DNA of 27,078 nt, taken from assembly GCA_934527255.1 (NCBI GenBank), contig CAKTAM010000017.1, positions 1-27,078 on the forward strand, read 5' to 3'. Below are positions 7,854 through 14,818 of the stretch, piece by piece (position 1 is the first letter of the stretch; each line of letters begins with the position of its first letter). The DNA is from an uncultured Oscillospiraceae bacterium. Lineage in GTDB: Bacteria; Bacillota; Clostridia; Oscillospirales; Ruminococcaceae. The translations under genes and the position numbers were made by a program. Under the pieces are notes generated by a model. The model saw only the letters and a program-made list of their open reading frames with translations. It was not told the DNA's origin and made no database searches.

Positions 7854-7893
7854 CGGACGGCGCGGGCAGCCCTCTGCCCGAATCTTTTTGGAA

Positions 7894-7930
7894 AAAACAG
7901 GCGGAGCCTCTTGCAGGTTTCGCCTGTTTT
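7894..7930 (+). terminator. Intrinsic terminator of the ABC transporter operon
   Basis: AAAACAGGCG (7894-7903) pairs with CGCCTGTTTT (7921-7930). An inner stem AGCCT (7905-7909) with AGGTT (7915-7919) extends it. The T-rich right arm continues as TTTTCTTT. The element overlaps the promoter of the next gene. Confidence 0.85.
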
Positions 7931-7939
7931 CTTTATAAT
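7911..7939 (+). promoter_or_regulatory. Promoter of the first GH78-like gene, embedded in the terminator
   Basis: TTGCAG (7911-7916), 17-base spacer, TATAAT (7934-7939). The -35 box is in the inner stem and loop of the upstream terminator, and the spacer spans its right arm. Transcription would begin near 7946, directly before a G+C-rich hairpin at 7949-7967. Confidence 0.8.
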
Positions 7940-7948
7940 GAAACACAG

Positions 7949-7967
7949 GGCAGCGGACGGCGCTGCC
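7949..7967 (+). other. 5'-terminal leader hairpin of the GH78-like transcript
   Basis: GGCAGCG (7949-7955) pairs with CGCTGCC (7961-7967) around GACGG. It lies only a few bases after the predicted transcription start, a position where hairpins protect messages from 5' decay. Confidence 0.55.
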
Positions 7968-7984
7968 GCCCGCCGACAAGGGCG

Positions 7985-8006
7985 CCGACGATGCCGCGCC
8001 CTGCGG
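7985..8006 (+). repeat. Leader repeat, copy 2 (partner at 380-401)
   Basis: Partner of the block at 380-401, here in the leader of the first GH78-like gene, 49 bases from the start codon to the left edge of the block. Confidence 0.5.
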
Positions 8007-8033
8007 AAAAAGTGAAAAGAGAGGAAATCAAAC

Positions 8034-9731
8034 ATGAGTTTTCTGGACAGCGTAGCGTTTCAGCAAACGGAGGAGCGCGTTAAAAAATACCTGATGCCGC
8101 AGCGCGTGGTGCTGACGAACGGCAGCGTCAAGGGCGCAGCCAACCTGCTGAAAAGCAAGGATCTGCAGATCGACCTGAACGAGCCGGTGTTTACCGTGCT
8201 GAAAAACGGCCCGAAGCCCCGCAAGCGGGCCGGCGTGCTGCTGGATTTCGGCTTTGAATTTCACGGCGGCCTGCGCCTGCTGACGGCGTGGGTAAAGGGC
8301 GAAGCCGCCAGCGCGGGCAACACCCTGCCGGATACGCAGGTGCGCCTTTCCTTTGGCGAAAGCGTCAGCGAAGCGCTGTCGCAGCTGGGCGACCGCGGCG
8401 CGTGCAACGACCATTCTCCCCGCAGTATGACGGTGGATGTCGTGACCCTCAGTGACCTGGAGTTTGGACAGACCGGTTATCGCTTTGTGTATATCGAGCT
8501 GCTGACCCCGAACACCCAGTGGCTGCTGAAAAGTGCAGTCGGCGCTTTCACCTACCGCGACCTTGCATACAAGGGCAATTTTACCTGCAGCGACGAACGG
8601 CTGAACCGCATTTATGATGTGGCCGCCTACACCTGCCACCTGAACATGCAGAACCTGCTGTGGGACGGCATCAAGCGCGACCGTCTGGTGTGGGTGGGCG
8701 ACACGCATCCCGAAATGATGACCATCCGCACGTTGTTCGGCCATGTGGATATGCTGGATGAAAGCCTGCGCTTTGCGCGCAAAAAGGCCCCGCTGCCCAT
8801 GTTCATGAACGGCATGCCCACCTATTCGCTGTGGTGGCTGCTGATCCTGCACGATTATTACATGGCCACCGGCGACCGCAAGTTCCTGATGGAAAACAAA
8901 AAATACGCCATGGCGCTGGCCCGGCATATGGCCTCGTTCATTCAGGAGGACGGCGAGCATCAGCTGCCGGATTACTTCCTGGATTGGCCTACCCGCGATA
9001 CGCCTGCCGCCAGACCCGGCGTGCATGGCCTGCTGATCCTGACCATGCGCGCCTGCGCCGAGCTGGCCCGCTGGTATAAGGACGCCGAGGGCGAGGCGCT
9101 GTTTGCCGCCCGCGCCGATGCCATGGCCCGCACCTGCCCCGACTGCGGCGATGCCAAGCAGGCCATCGCCATGCAGACGCTGGCCGGGCTGCGCGACAAA
9201 AAGGCCACGGCAAAGCAGCTGACGGCCACCGGCGCAAAGGGCATGTCCACCTTTATGAGCTATTATATCCTCAAGGTGATGAGCGAGGGGAACATGACCG
9301 CGGCCCTGCAGGTGCTGCGCGAGTATTACGGCGGCATGCTGGATATGGGCGCGACCACCTTCTGGGAGGATTTCCATGTCGAATGGCTGGAAAACGCCGC
9401 CCCCATTGATGCCCCGGTGCCGGAGGGCAAAAAGGATCTGCACGGCGATTTCGGCGACTTCTGCTACAAGGGCTTCCGCCACAGCTTCTGCCACGGCTGG
9501 TCCAGCGGGCCGGTGCCCTTCCTGGCCGAGCGGGTGCTGGGCATCAACATTGCCGAGCCCGGCTGCAAAAAAATCATCCTCAAGCCCGACCTGGGTGATC
9601 TGGCCTGGGCCAAGGGGGATTTCCCCACGCCGCACGGCATTCTGCACGTGGAGGTAACGCGCGGCGCGGACGGCGCGGCCCATACCGTATATACCGCCCC
9701 GAAGGGCGTCACGGTCGAGCTGGCCGAGTAA
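8034..9731 (+). CDS. GH78-like glycosidase ((alpha/alpha)6 alpha-L-rhamnosidase-type), cytoplasmic
   Basis: The 565-residue product resembles the catalytic part of family-78 alpha-L-rhamnosidases. A beta-sandwich N-terminal region (about 1-175) is followed by the six-hairpin barrel. The family motif normally written DCPxRDERLGWxGD appears as DGIKRDRLVWVGDTHPE (211-227), keeping Asp211, Arg215, Asp216, Trp220 and Asp223. Later motifs GATTFWEDF and CHGWSSGPVPFLAERVLGI and the closing beta-sandwich (KIILKPDLGDL) are also typical. It is shorter than the 700-1000 residues of many GH78 enzymes because it lacks extra N-terminal modules. There is no signal peptide. The ATG at 8034 has GAGAGGAAA upstream. 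It has its own promoter and terminator, so it is a single-gene unit. Divergence from the classical DCPxR motif means rhamnose specificity is only an inference. Confidence 0.85.
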   Translation: MSFLDSVAFQQTEERVKKYLMPQRVVLTNGSVKGAANLLKSKDLQIDLNEPVFTVLKNGPKPRKRAGVLLDFGFEFHGGLRLLTAWVKGEAASAGNTLPDTQVRLSFGESVSEALSQLGDRGACNDHSPRSMTVDVVTLSDLEFGQTGYRFVYIELLTPNTQWLLKSAVGAFTYRDLAYKGNFTCSDERLNRIYDVAAYTCHLNMQNLLWDGIKRDRLVWVGDTHPEMMTIRTLFGHVDMLDESLRFARKKAPLPMFMNGMPTYSLWWLLILHDYYMATGDRKFLMENKKYAMALARHMASFIQEDGEHQLPDYFLDWPTRDTPAARPGVHGLLILTMRACAELARWYKDAEGEALFAARADAMARTCPDCGDAKQAIAMQTLAGLRDKKATAKQLTATGAKGMSTFMSYYILKVMSEGNMTAALQVLREYYGGMLDMGATTFWEDFHVEWLENAAPIDAPVPEGKKDLHGDFGDFCYKGFRHSFCHGWSSGPVPFLAERVLGINIAEPGCKKIILKPDLGDLAWAKGDFPTPHGILHVEVTRGADGAAHTVYTAPKGVTVELAE

Positions 9732-9758
9732 GGCGCGCCCCGGCACAAAAAACACATG

Positions 9759-9802
9759 AAAAAGGCCCGGACGAAGCGGCTTGCTTCGCCCGGGCCTTTT
9801 TT
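9759..9802. terminator. Bidirectional terminator between GH78-like and AraM-type genes
   Basis: AAAAAGGCCCGG (9759-9770) pairs with CCGGGCCTTTTT (9790-9801). After one mismatch, CGAAGC (9772-9777) pairs with GCTTCG (9783-9788). The long stem and A/T tails on both sides serve the two convergent genes. Confidence 0.92.
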
Positions 9803-9843
9803 GTCCGGCAGAGCGGGGGGCTTTTGTGCAAAAAGGCTGTGCG

Positions 9844-11169
9844 TTACGCCAGCCGGTCCAGCCGTTCGGTCAGAAAACGGTCGGCAAACGACTCCAGCAG
9901 GCCCAGATCTTCCAACAGGTTCAGCAGGGTGTAGCGATCTTTCAGATCCTTTGCCCACAGGATGGATTCGCGGATGACCCCGCGGCCGTAGGTGTGCGCA
10001 AACAGCGTTTCCTGCAGGCCGATGGCGTGCAGCATGGCGCTTGCGGCTTCGCCGTCGGGGGCCTGCGCCAACAGGGCCAGCAGGGCGGGCCCATTGTCAT
10101 AAATGGCCTGTATGCGGCGGGCGCGGGCGGCGGGGTTGTAAAGGCCGGTGCGCTGCTGCAGGGCAGCCACCGAGGGCGTCATGGCGCCATACACCGGCTG
10201 CAGCCGCTGCCGCCAGTCGCCGGGGTCGGCTGCGGGGCGCACGGCGGGCAGGCCCTGTTCGCACAGCAGCTGCCGCAGGCAGCCGGTGACCCAGGCGCCG
10301 AATGCAACGTCTATCCCGTGCGGCAGATAGGCAAAGCCGCGCTGCAGTCCGACGATCTCGTAAAAGTGCGACAGATGATGCTCGCTGCCGGAGGCCGGGC
10401 GCGAGCACCCGGCAAAGCTCATGGCGACGCCGACATCCACAAGACCTTCAAACAGGCGGGTCACGGCATCGGGCTGACGGGCCAGCACGGCGCCAGCGTC
10501 GCGCACGGCGGCATCCGCATCGCGCAGCACCCGGTCGTGAATATCCTGGCAGAACGGCTCGCCGTTGACAAGGGCGGAAAGCCGCCAGTCGTTCAGGCAG
10601 GAATATTTGCCGATGAGGTCGCCAAGGCCGCTGCGCAGCATATCGGCCGGGGCAGTGGCCAGCAGGTCGGCGTCGCCCACGATCCACGCGGGCGGTGCGG
10701 CATCGGTGGTGACCTTCATGCCGCCCAAAATCATGGCCGCCCCCTTGGAGGCGTAGCCGTCCATGGAAGGGGCCGTGGCGGCGATCAGGTACGGCAGGTG
10801 CTTTTCGGCGGCGACATATTTGCACAGGTCGTTGATGACCCCGCTGCCCACGCCCACCAGCGCCTGCACGCTGTCATCGGTGACGGCCAGAATGTGGGCG
10901 ATGGCGGCCTCGTTCGGCACCAGTACCCCGGCCGCGGCAAAGTGCGCGCGCCGCACGGCAAAACCGGCGTCGGTCAGCGTCCGGGCCAGCGCGTCGCCCG
11001 CCAGCGGGGCGGTGTTGGTATCGGTGACAAGGGTCAGTGTGCGGTAGCCGCACAGCAACTGCGGAATGCTGGCCAGCGCGTGCGTGCCGCAGACGACTTG
11101 CCGGATGCTGCAGCTGTGCACGGCGCCGCAGCGGCAGGAAAAATGGGCGGGCAGTTTGGGCAAAGCCAT
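9844..11169 (-). CDS. araM: sn-Glycerol-1-phosphate dehydrogenase (AraM/EgsA type)
   Basis: The 441-residue product belongs to the iron-containing alcohol dehydrogenase superfamily, close to Bacillus AraM, which reduces dihydroxyacetone phosphate to sn-glycerol 1-phosphate with NAD(P)H. A Cys/His-rich N-terminus (FSCRCGAVHS, 10-19) precedes the nucleotide-binding segment GVGSGVINDLCKYVA (106-120) and ATAPSMDGYAS (131-141). Metal ligands are probably Asp184 (SGLGDLIGKY), a His of GSEHHLSHFYE (261-271) and His284 (LPHG). Length is somewhat above the usual 390-400 residues. The ATG at 11169 has AGAGGG seven bases upstream. The gene stands alone between two terminators or promoters. In Bacillus subtilis araM sits in the arabinose operon, so its presence next to an arabinofuranosidase-type locus is notable. 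An authentic lipid-precursor role or another phosphosugar substrate are both possible. Confidence 0.88.
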   Translation of the reverse strand: MALPKLPAHFSCRCGAVHSCSIRQVVCGTHALASIPQLLCGYRTLTLVTDTNTAPLAGDALARTLTDAGFAVRRAHFAAAGVLVPNEAAIAHILAVTDDSVQALVGVGSGVINDLCKYVAAEKHLPYLIAATAPSMDGYASKGAAMILGGMKVTTDAAPPAWIVGDADLLATAPADMLRSGLGDLIGKYSCLNDWRLSALVNGEPFCQDIHDRVLRDADAAVRDAGAVLARQPDAVTRLFEGLVDVGVAMSFAGCSRPASGSEHHLSHFYEIVGLQRGFAYLPHGIDVAFGAWVTGCLRQLLCEQGLPAVRPAADPGDWRQRLQPVYGAMTPSVAALQQRTGLYNPAARARRIQAIYDNGPALLALLAQAPDGEAASAMLHAIGLQETLFAHTYGRGVIRESILWAKDLKDRYTLLNLLEDLGLLESFADRFLTERLDRLA

Positions 11170-11226
11170 AAAGGACCCTCTTTCATAGGCCGGGCGTGCC
11201 TACTGCGCGGCCCGGCGTTTTTTCTT

Positions 11227-11255
11227 ATCATACCGCGTTTGCACGGCGGGCGCAA
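11227..11255 (-). promoter_or_regulatory. Promoter of the AraM-type gene
   Basis: On the minus strand: TTGCGC (11255-11250), 17-base spacer, TATGAT (11232-11227). The -35 box is weak and the -10 is good. Transcription would start about 50 bases before the ATG. Confidence 0.5.
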
Positions 11256-11423
11256 GGCTTTGCGGCCGGGGCAGGCGGCCGGATGTGCAGCGTCTGCCTG
11301 CCGGTGGGGTAAGCCGCAAGCTGTAAAACAGGCGGCATTCCCCACCGCCGTTGTGCAATGCGCCAAAAAGACGGCTTTTTTTTTGTGCGCAGTGCTGATT
11401 TTCAAAAAATGAAACATGCCCCG

Positions 11424-11452
11424 TTGCCAAAACCGGATTTTTTTGTTATCGT
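11424..11452 (+). promoter_or_regulatory. Promoter of the GH20-like gene (extended -10)
   Basis: TTGCCA (11424-11429), 17-base spacer, TATCGT (11447-11452), with TG at 11444-11445 forming an extended -10 (TGTTATCGT). Transcription would begin near 11459, directly at the start of the leader hairpin. Confidence 0.55.
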
Positions 11453-11457
11453 GTAGG

Positions 11458-11494
11458 GGAAGCGCCGCCGGGCGTCCGGCGCGCGGCGGCTTCC
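11458..11494 (+). other. 5'-terminal leader hairpin of the GH20-like transcript
   Basis: GGAAGC followed by CGCCG on the left pairs with CGGCG and GCTTCC on the right, with a 2-base bulge and G+C-rich interior. Its left arm begins at the predicted transcription start, like the hairpin ahead of the gene at 8034. Confidence 0.5.
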
Positions 11495-11525
11495 TCACCC
11501 CTCTCAGAGAAAAAGGAGAAGAAAA

Positions 11526-13436
11526 ATGACGAAGAAAATAACGCTGGCGGTTTCGGCGCAGCCCTTTGCGCCCGGCGTGCAGGCATTGGCAGCCGACCTT
11601 GGGTTGGAGCTGGCCGCTGACGGCGTCGCGGTAGAGTACCGCAGCGCAGACGGTCTGCTGGTTCGCTTTGACGGCAGCCGCGCCGAGATCGCCTGCCGCG
11701 AGAAGATCCACTTTTTCCGCCTGCTGGCCATTCTGGCCGACAAGCTGCAGGCAGGCCCCTTTGAGGTGCGCGAAACGGCGCATTTTGAAAAAAGCGGCGC
11801 CATGTTCGACTGCTCGCGCAATGCCGTGCTGACGGTCGAGGCGTTCCGCGGCTTTCTGCGGCGCATGGCGGCCATGGGCCTCAATCTGGCCATGCTGTAC
11901 ACCGAGGATACCTACACCATCCCGGAGCGGCCCTATTTCGGCTACCTGCGCGGCCGCTATTCCGCCGAGGAGCTGAAGGCGCTGGATGATTACGCCGATC
12001 TGTTCGGCATCGAGATGATCCCCTGCATCCAGACGCTGGCCCATCTGGAAATGTATCTGCGCTGGCCCGCGGCGGGCGAGCTGGCCGATACCCCCAACGT
12101 GCTGCTGTGCGGCGACGAAAAGGTGCGCGCTTTTCTGGAGCAGAGCATCACCGCCGCCAGCGCGCCGTTCCGCAGCCGCCGCATCCATCTGGGCATGGAC
12201 GAGGCATGGGGCATCGGCAGCGGCCGCTATCTGCAGAAAAACGGCTACCGTCCGACCATTGACATCCTGCGCGAGCATATGGCCGTGGTGGCCGATATCT
12301 GCCGCAGCCGCGGGCTGGAGCCGATGATCTGGAGCGATATGTGCCTGCGTCCGCTGTCGCCGACCGATGAATACTATGATTTCAGCGAAAACGTGCGCCC
12401 GGTGACCAAGGAGCTGGCCGACGCCGTCCCGCCGGAGCTGAACCTGATCTATTGGGATTATTATCACCATACCAAGGAAGAGTATCTGACCATGATCGCC
12501 CGTCACCAGCAGTACGGCAACCGTCTGGTGTTTGCGGGCGGCAGCTGGAACTGGAGCGGCCCCGTGCCCGACTATGGCAAGACCTTTGACACCAGCGAAA
12601 AGGCGCTGGCGGCCTGCCGCGAAACCGGCATCCGCGAGGTGTTCTGCACCATCTGGGGCGACAACGGCGCCGAAAGCAGCCTGACCAACAGCCTGCTGGG
12701 GCTGCAGTACTATGCCGAAAACACCTATACCGAAGCCCCCACCCTGCCGCAGGTGTTTGATGCGTTCCGCCGCTGCTGCGGCGGCTGCGCGGCCGATTTT
12801 TACGACCTGCGCCTGCTGGAGGAGCTGCCCGGCGTGCCTGAGGGCAACCCCAACGCCGCCAATACCACCAAGCAGATCCTGTATCAGGATGTGCTGATGG
12901 GCCAGTTTGACCGGCATCTGGCCGTGCAGCGCGACACCTACGGCAGCGTGAAAGAGTGGTACCGTGCCCGTCAGGCCGCGCTGGCAGAGGCCGAGCGCCG
13001 CAGCCCGCGCTATGCCGCCAACTTCCATCTGTACCGTGTGATGGCCGACCTGCTGGCGGAAAAGGCCGAGGTGGGTCTGGACATTCACGCCGCCTATGCC
13101 GCCGGGGACAAGGCCGCCATGCGTCAGCAGATCGCCGTGCTGGAGGGCCTGCTGCCGCAGTATGATGCGCTGGTGCTGGCGTGGGAGGATGTGTGGCTGG
13201 CCACCAATAAGCCGTTTGGCTTTGACGTTATCAGCACGCGCCTTGGCGGCGCGCGCGGGCGCGTGGCCTACGCGGCGCACCGTCTGGGCGACTGGGTAGA
13301 AGGCAAGACCGACACCCTGCCCGAGCTGGAGGAGGAGCAGCTGTTCTTTGACGGCCGCACCGAGCCGCTGCAGAACGGCACGCCGCTTATCTGCGTCAAC
13401 AACTGGGCGCGCATTGCCTGTGCCTGCCCGCTGTAA
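11526..13436 (+). CDS. GH20-like beta-N-acetylhexosaminidase, cytoplasmic
   Basis: The 636-residue product looks like a family-20 exo-hexosaminidase, which removes terminal beta-GlcNAc or beta-GalNAc by substrate-assisted catalysis. A small alpha/beta N-terminal domain (about 1-85) leads into a TIM barrel with FDCSRNAVLTVEAF (94-107), MGLNLAMLYTEDTY (117-130) and the catalytic signature RIHLGMDEAWGIG (219-231), where Asp225 and Glu226 are the expected pair. Tryptophan-rich motifs further on (MIWSDM 267-272, GGSWNWSG, TIWGDNGAE) fit the substrate pocket. A helical C-terminal part follows from about residue 440. There is no signal peptide. The ATG has AAAAAGGAGAAG upstream. It is a single-gene unit bounded by its promoter and the terminator at 13471. 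Some GH20 relatives act on other hexosaminides, so substrate is not assigned. Confidence 0.85.
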   Translation: MTKKITLAVSAQPFAPGVQALAADLGLELAADGVAVEYRSADGLLVRFDGSRAEIACREKIHFFRLLAILADKLQAGPFEVRETAHFEKSGAMFDCSRNAVLTVEAFRGFLRRMAAMGLNLAMLYTEDTYTIPERPYFGYLRGRYSAEELKALDDYADLFGIEMIPCIQTLAHLEMYLRWPAAGELADTPNVLLCGDEKVRAFLEQSITAASAPFRSRRIHLGMDEAWGIGSGRYLQKNGYRPTIDILREHMAVVADICRSRGLEPMIWSDMCLRPLSPTDEYYDFSENVRPVTKELADAVPPELNLIYWDYYHHTKEEYLTMIARHQQYGNRLVFAGGSWNWSGPVPDYGKTFDTSEKALAACRETGIREVFCTIWGDNGAESSLTNSLLGLQYYAENTYTEAPTLPQVFDAFRRCCGGCAADFYDLRLLEELPGVPEGNPNAANTTKQILYQDVLMGQFDRHLAVQRDTYGSVKEWYRARQAALAEAERRSPRYAANFHLYRVMADLLAEKAEVGLDIHAAYAAGDKAAMRQQIAVLEGLLPQYDALVLAWEDVWLATNKPFGFDVISTRLGGARGRVAYAAHRLGDWVEGKTDTLPELEEEQLFFDGRTEPLQNGTPLICVNNWARIACACPL

Positions 13437-13470
13437 GCGGCGGTGCAGCATGGCTGCAAAAATAAAAAAG

Positions 13471-13509
13471 AAACGGGGCCTCTGTCATTCGGACAGAGGC
13501 CCCGTTTTT
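13471..13509. terminator. Bidirectional terminator between GH20-like and transporter genes
   Basis: A perfect 16-bp stem, AAACGGGGCCTCTGTC (13471-13486) with its complement at 13492-13507, loops over ATTCG and is followed by further T. It is preceded by A-rich sequence, so it also serves the leftward gene. Confidence 0.93.
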
Positions 13510-13546
13510 CAAAAGCAGGCGGGCCGTGCAGGGCAGAAAAGCTGCC

Positions 13547-14818
13547 TTAAGGGCAGGCATCGGCGCGCAGCACGCTGCGGCAGCGGCGGGCGGCGGCCAG
13601 GCAGGCGGCAAGCCCCACGGCGCAGATGCCCGCCCAGCACACCACAACGGCGCGCCAGCCGACGCTCTGGGCGATCAGCGCAAAGCCGTAGGTCGACAGG
13701 GCGCTGCCGATGTAGGTGCAGGCGTTGAGAATGCCCGAGATGAGCGAAACGCGGCCGCTGGCGGCAAAGCGGGCGGGCAGGTTGCAGATGAGCATCAGGT
13801 TGATGCCGTGCATGCACGCCGTCAGCAGGGCGGCCAGCAGGGCGCTGCCCGCCGCGCTGGCGGTAAACAGCGCCGCCATGGCAAGGCTGAGCAGAATGCC
13901 CGCGCCGAACAGCCCGGCCGAAAACAGCACCTCATTGGGGAAAAACCGCCGGTGCAGAAATGCGCACACCTGAAAGCTGAGTATGCTGAAAATGGGAATG
14001 ATGACGCTGGAAAGAATGCTGTTGCCGGTCTCCAGCTGAAAGACCTCGCTCAGATAGCTGGGCAGCCAGGTGGTCACACCGTCACGCAGGGTGCCCTGCA
14101 TGATGATGCCCAGCATGACAAACAGCAGCCCCTCGCCGAAAATCAGCGTCTTCATGGAAAGCCCGGCAAGGCCGCCTTGCGCGGCGGGGCTCTCCTTGGC
14201 CGGGGCGGCGCCCACCGGCACGGCCCCATACCGCTTTTCAAAGGCCGTCAGGGCCAGCAGCCAGGCCAGCGCGGCACAGCCCGCCAGCGCGGCGGCAATG
14301 CGGAACACCCCGCGCCAGCCGCCCAGCCGCAGGATCAGCGGGGCCAGCAGATACAGCAGAATGGTTGCGGCGCTGCTGGCCATCGAGGTGCGCACACAGC
14401 CGCGCTCGATCCATACCGCATCAAGATACCCGGCCATCAGGCGCATCATGGGCGGCCACAGCAGCGACTGGGCAAAGCCGTTCAGCGCCCACAGCGTCAC
14501 CATCACGCCGATGCGCGGCCACAGCGGCAGCAGAAAATTGACCAGCGCCGTAGAGGCCAGCCCGGTAAAGATCAGCCATTTGGGGCTGATGCGGTCGCCC
14601 AGCCAGCCGCTGAACAGCTGGCCGATGCCGTAGGTGATAAAGCAGGCGGTGGTGGCCAGAGCGGCATCCGATTTCAGAATGCCCTCGCGGGCGACGATCT
14701 CGGCGATCACCGTCGCATAGTTCAGCCGGGAAAAATAGCTGCAGAAATAGACCGCGCACAGCGCCGCCACCAGAAAGTGGCAGTCGCGGCGGGAGGTTAA
14801 CCGGACGGATGCGTTCAT
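13547..14818 (-). CDS. Organophosphate:phosphate antiporter family transporter (GlpT/UhpT-like MFS)
   Basis: The 423-residue, 12-helix protein belongs to the major facilitator superfamily and aligns best by eye with the OPA family. Shared stretches with GlpT are YFSRLNYATVIAEI (28-41), ITYGIGQLFSGWLGDRISPK (61-80), GFAQSLLWPPMMRLM (112-126) and TLRDGVTTWLPSYLSEV (241-257). Arg31 and Arg243 fall at the positions of the two GlpT arginines that grip the substrate phosphate; the GlpT histidine on helix 5 is not conserved. A phosphorylated small molecule is therefore the expected substrate, though not necessarily glycerol 3-phosphate. Its ATG overlaps the stop of the upstream phosphodiesterase gene by four bases (ATGA), so the two are co-translated and probably work on the same compound. 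Confidence 0.85.
   Translation of the reverse strand: MNASVRLTSRRDCHFLVAALCAVYFCSYFSRLNYATVIAEIVAREGILKSDAALATTACFITYGIGQLFSGWLGDRISPKWLIFTGLASTALVNFLLPLWPRIGVMVTLWALNGFAQSLLWPPMMRLMAGYLDAVWIERGCVRTSMASSAATILLYLLAPLILRLGGWRGVFRIAAALAGCAALAWLLALTAFEKRYGAVPVGAAPAKESPAAQGGLAGLSMKTLIFGEGLLFVMLGIIMQGTLRDGVTTWLPSYLSEVFQLETGNSILSSVIIPIFSILSFQVCAFLHRRFFPNEVLFSAGLFGAGILLSLAMAALFTASAAGSALLAALLTACMHGINLMLICNLPARFAASGRVSLISGILNACTYIGSALSTYGFALIAQSVGWRAVVVCWAGICAVGLAACLAAARRCRSVLRADACP

Larger units (their letters stand above)
11170..11525. promoter_or_regulatory. Divergent intergenic region, AraM-type gene and GH20-like gene
   Basis: This 356-base gap holds a promoter in each direction (listed separately), a nine-base T-run near 11376-11384 preceded by a weak GCCGT/ACGGC stem, the inverted repeat TTTCA-AAAAA-TGAAA near 11400-11414, and a G+C-rich leader hairpin at 11458-11494. 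No open frame looks coding. Confidence 0.6.

Noticed and set aside
7985..8006. Repeat pair 380-401 / 7985-8006 as an insertion sequence or attachment site
   Set aside because: No transposase, integrase, target duplication or inverted ends accompany either copy.
11034..13451. Minus-strand open frame of 805 codons opposite the GH20-like gene
   Set aside because: Shadow of the GH20 coding frame; low-complexity product, no ribosome site, and it crosses the divergent promoters.
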